Source of the DNA: Allolobophora icterica
Lineage: Eukaryota; Annelida; Clitellata; Crassiclitellata; Lumbricidae
Assembly: GCA_963556255.1 (NCBI GenBank)
Contig: OY744612.1
Span: 20,587,241 to 20,651,240, forward strand
Direction of reading: 5' to 3'
Length of the DNA stretch: 64,000 nt
Shown piece after piece: positions 11,875-23,600 of this stretch (position 1 is the first letter of the stretch; each line of letters opens with the position of its first letter). The translations under genes were made by a program, and so were the position numbers. The notes beneath the pieces were generated by a model. The model was not told the DNA's origin. It made no database searches and saw nothing but the letters and a program-made list of their open reading frames with translations.

Positions 11875-12305
11875 ACAATTATTATCGTCTCGCTCGCAGT
11901 TTAAAATTGTATTTAATGTTCAATGTATAATTTTTAGGCTTTGCTGCCCCTAGAGAGTGGAGCCCCAGGCCAGGGCCTTTTTTGTTCTATGGTACGTTCC
12001 GTACCGGTACGTGTGGACCTTAAATGGCGTGTGGTGAAGGATCTCACCCGATCAATTCTATGAAAAATGAGCAGGGTCGAGGCCATATGGTCGCTATATA
12101 AATCGTGTACATTTGCATTTACAGTTAATCCGCCACCGAGTTTTATAGCGCCTAATAAAGACGTTCGTTATGCCTTATGTTTACGTTTTAATGTGTTCCA
12201 GATGTTTGTTCACAACTACTTGCAGACGATCGAATACCCGTTCAGGCGTGTTGGCGCTACATAAATGTATGATTACATTACGACTACATTACGTGTGACG
12301 ACAGA
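11875..12305. other. Upstream region of the GPCR gene
   Basis: Contains TATAGCGCCTAATAAAG (about 12145) and GGCGCTACATAAATG (about 12252), phrases common in LINE 3' tails of this window. No clear promoter element assigned. Confidence 0.4.
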
Positions 12306-13382
12306 ATGAACGTAACCAGCTTCTTCTTTTCTTTCTCACCCTCCTTCTCATCTGAGGATGCTAACGGAACGACGCGGACGGACTCCACGGCTTATATACT
12401 CATCATTTCCAGGTACTGCACCCCATTCCTGGTCGGCCTCGGGGTCATAGGCAACACCCTGACCTACGTCGTTCTGCTCCATTCGCAGATGAAGGTCCTT
12501 CCGAGTAGCATCTTCGTCTCTGCTGTCTCCGCAACCGACAATCTCTTCCTCCTCGGTCTGCTGCTCATGTGGACGAAGGAGCTCGGTTGGAACATCTACG
12601 GATCGGAGGGTTGGTGCCAGCTGCTGTCCCTGGTCACCCTCTCGTCCAACTTCCTTTCGACGTGGTACATGGTCGGACTGGCCGCGGAGCGATACACGGC
12701 CGTGCTCGGCCGCAGCACCGCCAACAGCGTTCTACTCCGCGTCTTCGTTCAGTCGTCGTTTGGCGGGAATCGCGCCACCTTGCGGCTGAAGGACAAACAA
12801 CCGTTCTGCACGACGCTCATCGCTCGCATCTACGTCATCACTTTGTGCGTCATCGCCATTTCTGTCTACGTAAACATCGTCATCAGTATAGGTGTGGTTG
12901 AACACAACGATCGCTTACTCTGCGTTCCGCTTCCGGTTGCGTTTACTGCGATGCGCATGCTCACGCGGCTTGACCTGTTCGTTAATGTCCTACTTCCGTA
13001 CATTGGCGTAACTATATTGTACGCGCTGCTGTATGTTCGTATAACGATGCGCTACTTCCGGCGGCGTCACGCCATCTGTCGCAGCGCCGAGAAACTACTC
13101 GTCGCTCGGCTGTGTTCGAGAAAGGAGGTCAAGCTGACCAAGATGGCGGCGCTTGTGACTCTTGCGACCATTCTCCTCGGACTTCCGTCGCACGTGACGC
13201 GGACTGTGTACAGTCTGCGTGAAATGATCGGCTTTCCGCTACCGCAGAGAGAGGCGGACTTCTTGGGACAGGAAGTGACGCAGCTACTGTTCTATGCAAG
13301 CTTCTCAACGACGTTCTACGTCATGATCTGCTCTTATTCAACGTTTAGGAAAGCAACGAAACTTCTGTTTCTCGGGCGATAA
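12306..13382 (+). CDS. Class A (rhodopsin-like) G protein-coupled receptor, single exon
   Basis: The 358-aa ORF encodes a seven-helix receptor. The N-terminus (1-36) has two N-glycosylation sequons (N2, N20). TM1 is about 37-60 with the GN pair at 49-50, TM2 68-90 with Asp78, TM3 104-127 with Cys104 likely bridging to Cys206, TM5 222-250 with Pro231, TM6 278-303 with Pro294 and TM7 325-346. The DRY motif is ERY (128-130). TM7 has STTFYVMICS where NPxxY is normal, and TM4 (171-197) lacks its usual Trp. These features fit the divergent peptide-receptor-like expansions of invertebrate deuterostomes, many of them intronless; the ligand cannot be named. Start chosen at the first Met, which gives a short extracellular tail. 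GC content and codon use are clearly higher than the surrounding DNA, as expected for real coding sequence. Confidence 0.88.
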   Translation: MNVTSFFFSFSPSFSSEDANGTTRTDSTAYILIISRYCTPFLVGLGVIGNTLTYVVLLHSQMKVLPSSIFVSAVSATDNLFLLGLLLMWTKELGWNIYGSEGWCQLLSLVTLSSNFLSTWYMVGLAAERYTAVLGRSTANSVLLRVFVQSSFGGNRATLRLKDKQPFCTTLIARIYVITLCVIAISVYVNIVISIGVVEHNDRLLCVPLPVAFTAMRMLTRLDLFVNVLLPYIGVTILYALLYVRITMRYFRRRHAICRSAEKLLVARLCSRKEVKLTKMAALVTLATILLGLPSHVTRTVYSLREMIGFPLPQREADFLGQEVTQLLFYASFSTTFYVMICSYSTFRKATKLLFLGR

Positions 13383-13403
13383 ATGACGTCATCGCTCGTG
13401 TCA

Positions 13404-13660
13404 GCAGGTTTAATGTATGTGACGTCATTGGCATGCATAAATGCTATTTTCGGTTCAGCAGGTTAAATTACGTGACGTCATTGGCGCAACTTAAAGACGT
13501 GGTACAGTCCAAGCAGGTTAAATTACGTGACGTCGCAACTTAAAGACATGATACAGTCCAAGCAGGTTAAATTGCGTGACGTCATTGGCAGCAACTTAAA
13601 GACGTGGTACAGTCCAAACAGGTTAAATTACGTGACGTCATTGGCATCTACTTAAAGACC
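13404..13660 (+). repeat. Minisatellite of five about 54-bp units with CRE-like sites
   Basis: Units start at about 13404, 13458, 13513, 13562 and 13618 with the core GCAGGTTAAATTACGTGACG. Four of the five units contain the palindrome TGACGTCA; the third is shortened. The array begins about 20 bp after the GPCR stop codon. TGACGTCA is the known CREB/ATF site; any regulatory role here is inference. Confidence 0.88.
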
Positions 13661-14086
13661 AAAGATCTTCGATGAGGACGGAAGTTATTGTTTACCTAAG
13701 GACCGTCTTTTAATTAACAACACTACGTGACGTTAGGATCATATTATATATAGCCTATAGCTGGCGTCAGCAAATCCTAACTGCACAGAACGTCACTGCT
13801 AAATAATGTAGGCCTGAAAGTGCGTGCTTGCAAATTAAACGGTTTGCGTGCATGACTCGTTTGAGATTGAGGAGTCCGCAATTAGCCTACTTTTGGTGAA
13901 GAATTCTCTCGTAATCTTAATCAACAGATTTCTAAGTCTAAGTTTACAGCAGCAGCTTATTCAAGGGCGCCGATCGTCTAAGCGAAAACTTCTAGGCCTA
14001 TTTGGCAAATATTTGGCTCGAGATTCATTAAGTGTGGCCTGATTTAGGCGGCATGCTTACCACCACAGACTTTAGAAAATTTATTT
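13661..14086. other. Intergenic, nothing recognised
   Basis: Short ORFs only. Confidence 0.45.
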
Positions 14087-14094
14087 CCATGTAT

Positions 14095-14392
14095 CAGGGA
14101 CGTCATTTCAGCTTTTCCGTGGGGGGGGGCAAAAAAGAGGTGAAAATTTTTTTCGCGTTTTTTTTTCTCATGTGGGGCGACAATACACTGTGTCCCCCAC
14201 TGTTAAAGGTGGGGGTTCTTGTCTCCCTCGACCCCTCGAGATCGCTGCCCATGTTTGTACTTAGTCTACATGTGCAAAACTGTAAGCCATGAGTCTTTTT
14301 TCCTTTTTTACCCCTTCCATCTTCCTGCTTTTCTTTTCTACATCTTTTTTCTTTTTTTTCCAAAATTCCACCCTCCCCAAATGACGTCCCTG
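14095..14392. mobile_element. hAT MITE
   Basis: Ends CAGGGACGTCATTT and AAATGACGTCCCTG; target duplication CCATGTAT / CCATGTAC (one difference). G-rich left and pyrimidine-rich right subterminal parts. 298 bp. Confidence 0.87.
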
Positions 14393-14400
14393 CCATGTAC

Positions 14401-14690
14401 CTGTAGCAGTCTCCGGCGCCACCGCCATTCTCCGTCGCCGCTAGACCCTCAAGTCGACACTAGTCGCTAAGCTATCAACTGCTATCGACTTCGTTCACTT
14501 AATATTTTGCTTGTTGTTTTAATCGCGGTTTCCGAGTTTCGATTTGACGAAGCAGCAGGACAGGAGCAACAGTTGCGTATGAGGTACTGGTCACTGTGCA
14601 ACAGACTAACAGACTAACAATCAGTCTATATCAGATCACCAGTTCCATACTTACTACCTACCTACGCGTAAGAATTTCTTAACTAGGATG
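14401..14690. other. Intergenic, nothing recognised
   Basis: No supported feature. Confidence 0.4.
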
Positions 14691-14848
14691 TTATACCAGT
14701 AAAATTCGTATCTAATTGTTAGGCCTTCTATCTATACCTAACATAGTTAGCTGGCTTCCTTTCCAACTTATGTTGTTTCTTGTGTTTCATGCCTGCATAA
14801 CATGTCTGTTAACCACATGGGCGCATGCAGGTGGTTCAATAAAGAATA

Positions 14849-14881
<33 letters not shown>

Positions 14882-14882
14882 T

Positions 14883-14968
<86 letters not shown>
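14691..14968 (+). mobile_element. Retrotransposon 3' end with (TTAC)n tail
   Basis: A stretch ending GGTTCAATAAAGAATATA runs straight into about 30 TTAC units (14851-14968). The same AATAAAGAATATACTTACTT junction is seen at 23800-23822, which indicates a retroposed 3' tail seeding the microsatellite. Confidence 0.65.
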
Positions 14969-15049
14969 ACTTTACCAGCTACACTTACTACCTCCACAAA
15001 AATGTCTATTACGTTAGGTGCAACGAGGTAATAGAAGAACGGGGTTAGG

Positions 15050-15593
15050 CGTATGTCGACGTCACGCATTTGTTTTTATCGACAATGACGTCGTACGTGC
15101 AGACGTCTCGTTGAAAATACGCTGGTTTCAGCGATTTCACTCAGCGGTGTAACTTCAGATGAAGCCAAGAAATTGATAATATGTTTTTAAGATTGGGGAA
15201 AATAAGCGTTCGTCTGCGTTCTCGGAAGAAATCGGGCCTTGGACTTAGTTGTACATGTATATATAAGCCTAGGCCCTATGCTTTATTCCTTTTATAAACA
15301 TTCATGCATCTGTCACTTTTCATAAATTCACCTTAACATTTCACAGTCATCGGTCCGTCCCGTGTGAGTATGCTCACATGCAAGGGCGGTAAAATGCATT
15401 ATATTATTAGGTGACTAATAGACATACCAAGTTATCTGAGAAGTCGATAGCAAGTCGGTAGGTTAGTCGCCAAGTCTGAGCGACTTAGTCGACTAAGTTG
15501 TTAAGTCAGTCGCTAACTCAATAAATCAGTCGGTATGTCATTAGCGACTGACTCCGGGTACTAAGCTGTAGGCTAGATCTAAATAGTTCTACG
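15050..15593. other. Intergenic with imperfect AGTCG repeats
   Basis: At 15425-15560 AGTCG/TAAGTC phrases recur at irregular spacing, likely a decayed low-complexity repeat. Nothing else seen. Confidence 0.45.
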
Positions 15594-15882
15594 CATGGGC
15601 GTGCGCAGGAATTTTGTTAGGGGGCAAAATATTTGCAAGGAGGAAAAAAAATCTTTGCAGGGGAGTAAAGTAACGTTTTTGCGTTGAATGAACGCAAAAC
15701 ACCTGACAACTTTAAAATAAATAGTGGTCATGGACTTACCTAAATAATTAAGTGTTTTTGCTTTTAAAATCGTGTTGAGACCGTTGTAATAATCATAATA
15801 ATCAAAATATTTTCTTTTCTTTTTAAAATTGCAAAACCCAGGGGCAATTTAAATTCCCCCTTTACCCCCTCCGGACGCCCAT
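15594..15882. mobile_element. hAT-like MITE, CATGGGCG family copy 2
   Basis: Begins CATGGGCGTGCGCAGG and ends CCGGACGCCCAT, with the same AATCATAATAATCAAAA core as copy 1. The flank GTTCTA is repeated on both sides (about 15586 and 15884), suggesting a partly decayed duplication. Confidence 0.8.
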
Positions 15883-16629
15883 GGTTCTAAAATGCATTTT
15901 AGAAACCTGCAAAAGATGCTGAACATGTGCATGGCTGGATAGCCATTGATAGTCAGTGCAGGGGTTATAAATCAAACCTAAAGGAAAGACATGTTAAGCT
16001 ACATTGGGGGAGGGAAATCACCCAAAGCTCATAGGATTTGCACGAATTCCACGACCAAGCCTGAGCAGGGATGGGGCAACTGCCCCTCTGCCTCCCTTTG
16101 GGAACGCTAATGGTTTCCGTGTATACCTGACGTAAACAGAAATGTGTGTGTAGGCCCTATATATGGTGCAAAACAAATATTGGGCCACATGACGATGATG
16201 GCCCACATCTTCGGGTCTAATATTGGCCAAAATGTTCAAACGTGACTTCTATGCTAGGCAAATTCCCCAATTTCCCTATATTTACGGGCGCCCATGAGTA
16301 GGCCATATATCATCATTTGGTGTGTTGTTTCAGACACACTGACATGGAATTGCAATAGCAATAAATTAATAGACATGTCAATGTCTGTCTGTCCTGAAGA
16401 GCTTTGGAATATCCGCTCTCAGGGTTGACATTTGTCCATGCTATAACCACTGCACTTTGTGCACGCCAGTGAATTTCGTATGAAGTATTATAAACAGCTG
16501 ACACATTATAAAAAGTTACATTCGTATAGGGTGATTAATTCTTTTAAATTATTTTCAGATTTTTGGTTAAGCAGATCCAGATAGTAAAAACTGTCAAAAC
16601 TAGTACATGAGCAATTTCATTTCTATTTT
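15883..16629. other. Intergenic, nothing recognised
   Basis: May contain an old C-rich repeat around 16040-16110. No gene recognised. Confidence 0.4.
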
Positions 16630-16637
16630 ATAAAGTA

Positions 16638-16884
16638 CATGAGCGGCGATCATGGGGGGGGGGAGGGTCGAGGGGGACAAGTCCCCCCACCTTTAGGAGT
16701 GGGGGACACACAATACATTTGCCCCCTCCACTTTTTGAAGAAACCTCCAAAAGGTCGTCAAATTTTCCCCAAAAATGGTAAACAAAAATGTTTGACCTCC
16801 TTTTTGAGCAGATCAGTTCAACACTCTTTTCACCAGATCAGTTCAACAGTGTCCCCCACCTGTGAAACAAGATCGCCGCCAGTG
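16638..16884. mobile_element. hAT MITE, CGGCGATC family copy 1
   Basis: Begins CATGAGCGGCGATC, ends GATCGCCGCCAGTG; perfect duplication ATAAAGTA (16630-16637 and 16885-16892). Same family as 18875-19113, sharing the GTGAAACAAGATCGCCGCC end and TTTTGAAGAAAC. Confidence 0.93.
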
Positions 16885-16892
16885 ATAAAGTA

Positions 16893-17276
16893 ACTGCATA
16901 AAATCCCATAGTTATTCGGTTACTTTAACATGCATATTTGCAAATAAATATAGGCCCTTCTACGAGTGACATGCTGACCACAAACAACACCCGAGAGTTT
17001 CAAAGCTCGGCTTAACATGCATCCTTTTCAGTTAAACTGCACGGGATGCAATCACAAGTGCCTTCGTGATGCCAGAGTGTTTCCCTTAAAAGCATTTCAC
17101 CTGATGTCGGCAGAAGTCACGTATCCTCACCGGACGCTCGTCTGCATAACAAAAACAACCTTTATGTATGCTTAGACAATCACAAGCCATCTTCTCTAAA
17201 TCTGTTAGATTGCTATGTGTGACACCCTTGTCAGGTTTAAACAGACGCTTTACAAGTAGGCCTAGCCAGATAGGCG
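16893..17276. other. Intergenic, nothing recognised
   Basis: No supported feature. Confidence 0.4.
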
Positions 17277-17284
17277 ATTAATAG

Positions 17285-17684
17285 TAGGGGTCCACCGGTA
17301 AGACATTTTCCGCCGGAAACCGAATCCGAGTATTTGGATGTATTTTTGCCGCAACCGGTAACGAACCGGTAACGAACCGGGTACCATTTGTTCCATATGC
17401 GGAGCTTCACATTTTCATGTAATAAGAAATTATCGACATAAATTTGTGTAATAAGTGACTAATACAATTTGAATTGTAGTCATTTCTGTGCAGTTGTGAA
17501 GTTTTCTGTGTAATTGTTTTAAGATTCAACATTTATAATTTTATATACGTAAGTTTATTGAATAAGTTTACACAGACAAAAATTTTTTTTAAAGAAATTT
17601 GTTCGCAACTATTTGCGTCTACAATATTTGCCGAGCCGAATACTTCCGAACCGAGTATCCGACCCGGTTTCCGGTGGACCCCTA
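17285..17684. mobile_element. hAT-type MITE with AACCGG-rich ends
   Basis: Inverted ends TAGGGGTCCACCGG / CCGGTGGACCCCTA with perfect duplication ATTAATAG (17277-17284 and 17685-17692). CCGGTAACGAA and CCGAGTAT units lie just inside both ends. 400 bp. Confidence 0.9.
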
Positions 17685-17911
17685 ATTAATAGGCCTACCT
17701 GTTTTACGTACACCCGGTGGACGATGGTACGCGGGATAGCCGGACTTGCATCATCTTCCACCAATGAACGAGGAACTGCTGAACGACGGTGTAACGTGCG
17801 CTGTGAAGGCAACCAGACATCATCGCTCCACACTATCGACGCTGCTTGGTTCAGAGACTCTGAACACGATGCCTTCTATCAGCCATGGATTGGAATCCAT
17901 TGGTCTGGATC

Positions 17912-18122
<211 letters not shown>

Positions 18123-18129
18123 TTGCTTG

Positions 18130-18470
18130 AGCGTGTGTGAGGGCGAGCCATTGGTGACTCTTAATTCTAGTTTAATGTGTAGTGTTTTACTTGCTGATGA
18201 CATTTCTGCTCTTAATGACATTTAACATGATAACCATGATATAGACTGGCACAGGAGCGATTTGTGAGGTAGGCTTATTTAATTAAAAGGCGCTATAGTC
18301 AGTGTCCAAATACAATCATGCACCTACATAAAATTAATACACAAACGCATGCACACACGACGCAAATCGTAGTCGTCTTTCACAGTCACATCCTATTATT
18401 CTTGCTTTTAGGCCTACTTGAATATCATCCAAACTCGATGGATTTTACTATCAACTGTTGCATTTAATTT
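18130..18470. other. Intergenic, nothing recognised
   Basis: No supported feature. Confidence 0.4.
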
Positions 18471-18474
18471 CATG

Positions 18475-18475
<1 letters not shown>

Positions 18476-18529
<54 letters not shown>

Positions 18530-18543
18530 GTCTTTCTTTCTTG
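18476..18543. repeat. (TTTC)n microsatellite
   Basis: About 16 TTTC units with one G substitution. Confidence 0.96.
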
Positions 18544-18874
18544 CATGTCGATAACCTGGCCAATAAGATCGGCCAATTAAAGTTCAATTGAGCCTTTCAT
18601 ACACTAGTGGAGAATGGTCTGCAGCAGACTGTAGACCTATTAAACAGATCATCTATCTACTCGCGCATTTAAATGCTGTAATAAAATGTTTCGACAAATG
18701 TTGACTTAGGCTAAATAGGGTCGACTATAGATCAAATAACAACAAGTTTATCTTCAACCGACGTTTGGCCTATACTTTATCCACGAATTTCACTCCTTCC
18801 CACAAGTGTTTCCTCCGCTGCCTATATATTAGAATTGTTCAGATCGACACAACGACTGAACTGTTACAAATAGA

Positions 18875-19113
18875 CATGGGCGGCGATCCGGGGGGGGGGT
18901 CGAGAGGACAAGACCCCACCTTTAACAGGGGGGGGGGGACACGCCATACATCGGACCCCCAAATTTTGAAGAAACACCAAAAAGTCATCAAATTTTTTGT
19001 GAGCGCAACAATTTTTTTTACCTGTTTTTTGACCAGATCAGTTCAAAACTGTTTTTTGACCAGATCAGTTCGAAAATATCCCCCTCACCTGTGAAACAAG
19101 ATCGCCGCCACTG
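18875..19113. mobile_element. hAT MITE, CGGCGATC family copy 2
   Basis: Begins CATGGGCGGCGATCC, ends GATCGCCGCCACTG; perfect duplication CAAATAGA (18867-18874 and 19114-19121). Contains two copies of GACCAGATCAGTTC near the right end. 239 bp. Confidence 0.93.
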
Positions 19114-19499
19114 CAAATAGACGAAATATGTCTGCTGTTATAGGATATATATATCGATTCCCATGGCTACCTACTGCAACACCTAGTTTATGGAGACCAG
19201 TCATCGGCGCTATATATACCAAATCAACTCATGCTTGCAAGAGTTAAGTTAATTGTTTCCTCAGCTTCGGCGCCAGGTCTAAATCCAGGGCTCCCGGCTC
19301 AAGCAATTTCGAACCTACCCGTGAACGAACAGTTATGTATGGATCGTCGAACTTGAGCAAGCTGTTCACTATACCCTGGTCGATCGAGTCAAGTGCTACA
19401 ATCGACTTGGCTAGGCCGACAATCGATTCGATCAACTTTGTCAGCCAACGTAAGACCTTCATCAAGTAGTACTCCCAAATCACATGTTACTCTGCAAGT

Positions 19500-19835
19500 C
19501 TCACCTTGTCACCTTGTGCTGTCAACTCCTGGAGCTCTAGCGATCGCCATGACACACATTCTCCATTGCTTCCTATTCGAAGTCAGGTCCCTTAGTGCTT
19601 CCAGATTCATGCCAGTTACATCGTGAATCTCATCCATCCATTTCTTCCTTGGTCGACCCCGTCTTTTTTTCCCCTCACCACAAGCCAACATCATTTCCTT
19701 TTCTAGCCCATCAGATCGCATAACATGACCAAAGAATGCAAGCTTCAATCTTGTCGCTTTTTGTTTTAATGACTCTTCATTCTCGACACCAATCTCCACT
19801 CGTATTGATTCGTTCGTCCTTTTCTCTGTTGTTTT
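19500..19835 (-). mobile_element. RTE-like LINE, C-terminal fragment, copy 1
   Basis: The - strand reads LKLAFFGHVMRSDGLE then KRRGRPRKKWMDEIH, the signature C-terminus of RTE-type endonuclease/reverse transcriptase LINEs. It is closely similar to 61990-62610, which extends further 5'. Confidence 0.85.
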
Positions 19836-20463
19836 AGCATCAACAACATTAATTTTGGCTAGGATTGGGATTAGTTGGATTGCAATAAATTGTGAACTGC
19901 TTTTACCTAAGTTTCCTTTTAATGCTTTAAATTTCTAAGCGCTTTAAATCCGCATATTTCGATACCAATTTACGAAGCATATTTTAGTACACAATGCTTA
20001 ATTTTACAGAGTGGGTGCCGAAACTGCCATGATATTCATAAGTGGGTCGCGACCCAGAGAAGTTTGGGAACCGCTGTGGTAGATGCCCCTAAAATTACCT
20101 TACTTACCTATTGTTTTTATGTCGCATTAATTGGTGACGTCGTCCATCTTGTTGTTGGTGACAGTACTGTTGGAAGGGAACGGAAGGGCAGAGGGGGCTG
20201 GTCAACATCACTTTGTGGGGCAGAGTTACTCTCTCGCCGTTACATAAGTAACATTAGAATAGGAATGACTAAGTGCCACGCAAAACCTGCACTAAAACAC
20301 CAAGTTACTGCGCTATAGATTTATTTTATACTAATTTTTTTATATTGATTTTCAAGAATAGTCTTCTGTTTGCATGTCTATGGTGTCAGTGTAAACGCGT
20401 CGATGCCAGGCTCGCTGCCGATCGTGGTTACAACTAAAACCCCACGCTGAAGAACTGGCAAGA
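19836..20463. other. Region 5' of PARP16
   Basis: A single hAT-type end (TTTGGGAACCGCTG, about 20064-20078) has no recognisable partner. The PARP16 promoter should lie here, but no TATA or other element is convincing. Confidence 0.4.
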
Positions 20464-20694
20464 ATGTCGGCCGATCTGAGGTTCGCGGTGGTCAGAAGAC
20501 GGATAGAAACTGATCTTCCATCGACGGATCTCCTGTGGAGTTTCATGGTCGCTGCTCTGAGCAGTTACCGATACGACACTGTCCTGCGGCCTTTCCCACC
20601 AATGTACATCAAGTCATCGACCGACGGGACCCCTCGAGCGGTCGATCGACATTCGGCTGGGATTGAAACGGAAAACAGAGATTACATCTCCCTG
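20464..20694 (+). CDS. PARP16: PARP16 exon 1
   Basis: 77 codons from the initiator ATG. The homologous block is [20 protein letters not shown]. The reading frame stays open past the exon, but the donor CTG|gtgcgt at 20695 gives the phase needed by exon 2. Confidence 0.85.
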
Positions 20695-23600
20695 GTGCGT
20701 AGTATAGAGCAGTGTGACTAAGTCTGGAGTTGTTTGATTGGAGGGCTTCTTACTGGAATTTCGAAAACCAACTTGAAGCTTTGAAGAATCCAAAGTACCT
20801 AAAATATGAATACTTATCACTGATACTTAAATCACTGACTGGCTGTCCATAGAAAAGCAAATGACTTTGAAGACTGGGCTAATTGTATGCAAGACTCAAC
20901 TATAAACTCATTTTCATTGTCTTCTCAGACTCCTTTATTGGCTTTCGACTGGACTCACCCTGGAATTTATCGATTATCAAGATGCACAGGGAATCGAGGA
21001 GGTTCAAATTCACCAGAATATAGTCTAATCTAAGAACTTCTTTAAGTATTATTACAGTGGCAGTATAGAAGTTCTTAGATTAGGTTATATTCTGGTGAGG
21101 TTGAACCTCCTTGATTCCCCGTGCATCGTTGGATAGGTTAACAGCGATGATTCCACCCAAATAACCAATACTGTAATTTACTGAAGGAGTTTTGTTTTTA
21201 GCCTGAAGATCTACATATAGAATGAGTTCAAGACCTTGGAATTGGCAGCCAGATAAAGTTGCAACAAAATGTTCCGTTGAAATGTAGGCACCATGAGTCC
21301 CGTGAAACTTACGCAAAACTGAACCAAAGTGAAACAACTAAAACAAAAGTTCCTGAGTAGATACCTTGAAGGGGCACTATATAAATCCTCAAAATAAAAA
21401 AAATAAAAGTAGAACAGATCTATACAAAGTGAAATAGCACAAGATCAGCCCTGTGCTGCTATCAAGTTGTCTTGAATGATGCTCAGTGATGGGCAATAGT
21501 TAACTAAAAAGTTGCTAACTATTAGTTTAACTAAAACTTTTTAGTTAAGGATGAAGTTTAACTAAAATAAAATAGTTTAGTTAAAACCATAGTTTAACTA
21601 AAAAATTTTAGTTGCTAACTAAAAAGTTTAACTAAAAAATTCAGCAATATGCAACTATTTTTCCACAATGAATATTGAACACTGTCAACAAAAAACATTT
21701 TAACACTGAATGGTTTTAGCATTAACAGCCTGTGTTTTCAAATTCATACACTACTTGCAGTACGCCTGTAACTGTATGCTAGAACAGTACACATTGCATA
21801 GTTTGAAGGTGAAATTGTCATTGACGCTTTGCATTATTACAGTTCACTTAACCTCTGTTATTGTGAAAATGTTTGTCGTAAAAAGTTGGAAAAAAGTTGG
21901 AAAAAGTTTAACTACTTTTTTTTAGTTTAGTTAACTAATTTCCAAAATCAGTTGCCAACTTTAGTTAAACTATTTTATTTTAGTTGGAAAATAGTTTTAG
22001 TTTAACTAAGAAAAAATAGTTTAGTGCCCATCACTGATGATGCTTCTATTGAGATTTAGGTTTCTGTATATTAAAACCTTTGTTTCACGAGTGGATTGGG
22101 GCAAGCTTACATGCCCTTAGTTTGAATTTTGATTCAAACAGGTTGAGAAATGTTGAAAAGGGAAATGTCATTAAAAAATTAAGGATGGCTATGACACAGT
22201 GGGAAATTAGGGAAATTAAAGGTCCTAAAAAGAACAAGAAAAGGTCATGCCACGCTTCTGGATATGCCGATGTTGTCCGTTCAGTTGTTTTTTGTCTGCT
22301 CAGATGTTATAGTTTTCTATATTCAGTTGTAAAATGTAGTGTAAATCCAGTTTCTCAGTGCTATACAAAATCTGTATGAGGGAGATTTCAAATCAAATCT
22401 GCAAGAGCCAGTTTGTTAAGTTCAGTCTTTGGGTGGATCAGTATCTGGCACAGGGCTAAGGTGAGGGAAACAGCATGATGCATAGTGGAAAGTGATTATA
22501 ATGGCCATGGTGGTCACATTAAACAGATAGATGCAGGCAGTGTGATTCTCGCTAACGTTAATGGTAACGAAAATGTTTTGTTAACGAAAAATGATTTATT
22601 TAACAATGACTGTAACTATAACTAAAAAATATCATTAACTTTTTTAAAATAACACTAATGAAAATTCAACAAACATGAGAACGTGTTGTGAAAGAGTGTT
22701 CAGTGTAGCTTATGTGGGAAGCAATGTAGTGGAAAACGAAATTGGATGTTGGTGAATTTGGAGCGTCGTGTATTCGTGAAGCTGAATGCACCCATTCTTC
22801 AAAGCCTTTCGAAGCTCTAAGAAAACTAACGTGTCTTTCGCTTATCCTTGTTGTAACTAAGTACTAACCAGTGCTTTTTTTCAGCCGGAACAGCTTTCTG
22901 GCACCTTTTTTCAGCTACTAAAAATAATTTATTTATTTTAATATTAAAAACAATAATTCAGTAAATTTAAGTTAAGTGTGGTGAACTGTTTTCAGTGTTT
23001 ATTGAAACCCCTCCCAACCCCCAATCCCGCATTTCTCTGGATTTTAGCCCTTCCATAATTATTCAGTTCTGGAACCTATTGTTCAGTTCCGGAACCTTTT
23101 TTCTAGAAAAAAAGCGCTGGTACTAACTAAAATAAAAATCCAGTAACTATAAAAAAGAAATTTTTATACTACGAACTATAACTGTAACTATAACTAAAAT
23201 AAAAACCATTAACTATAACTAAAATAAAATCTGAAAGGAGAATCACACTGGATGCAGGATAGGACAGCTTGAAAAGTCTGGTTTTTTGGTAAAATGTTTT
23301 GTTTCTGTTGAGATACTGTGTTGTTATCTTTAGAGGAAAGACGTTGCTTCCTGTCCGAATTTCAGATGTTTTGATCAGAGCTTTGCTGCAAACAATCAGC
23401 TGTTGGAGTTGGTGCTGTGGACTATAAGTGGAAAGCAGTTCTCGCTCAAGACGTGTGATAATAACAAGGTTATTTTTGTTATTGATATTGACTAACTCCT
23501 GTCATTTAACAACATATCTGTAGTTACCCTTTCTGCGTTAACAACTAATTCGTACTGGAATCTCCTTGAATGAAAGTTTGTATGTATGTATGTGTAATAA

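Noticed and set aside
12569..12901. 110-codon ORF inside the GPCR gene in another frame
   Set aside because: Shadow of the real coding sequence; Arg/His-rich composition typical of a GC-rich off-frame reading.
22080..22379. 99-codon ORF in PARP16 intron 1 as an exon
   Set aside because: No similarity to the PARP16 helical domain, wrong phase, and the matching exon 2 was found at 23334-23468.
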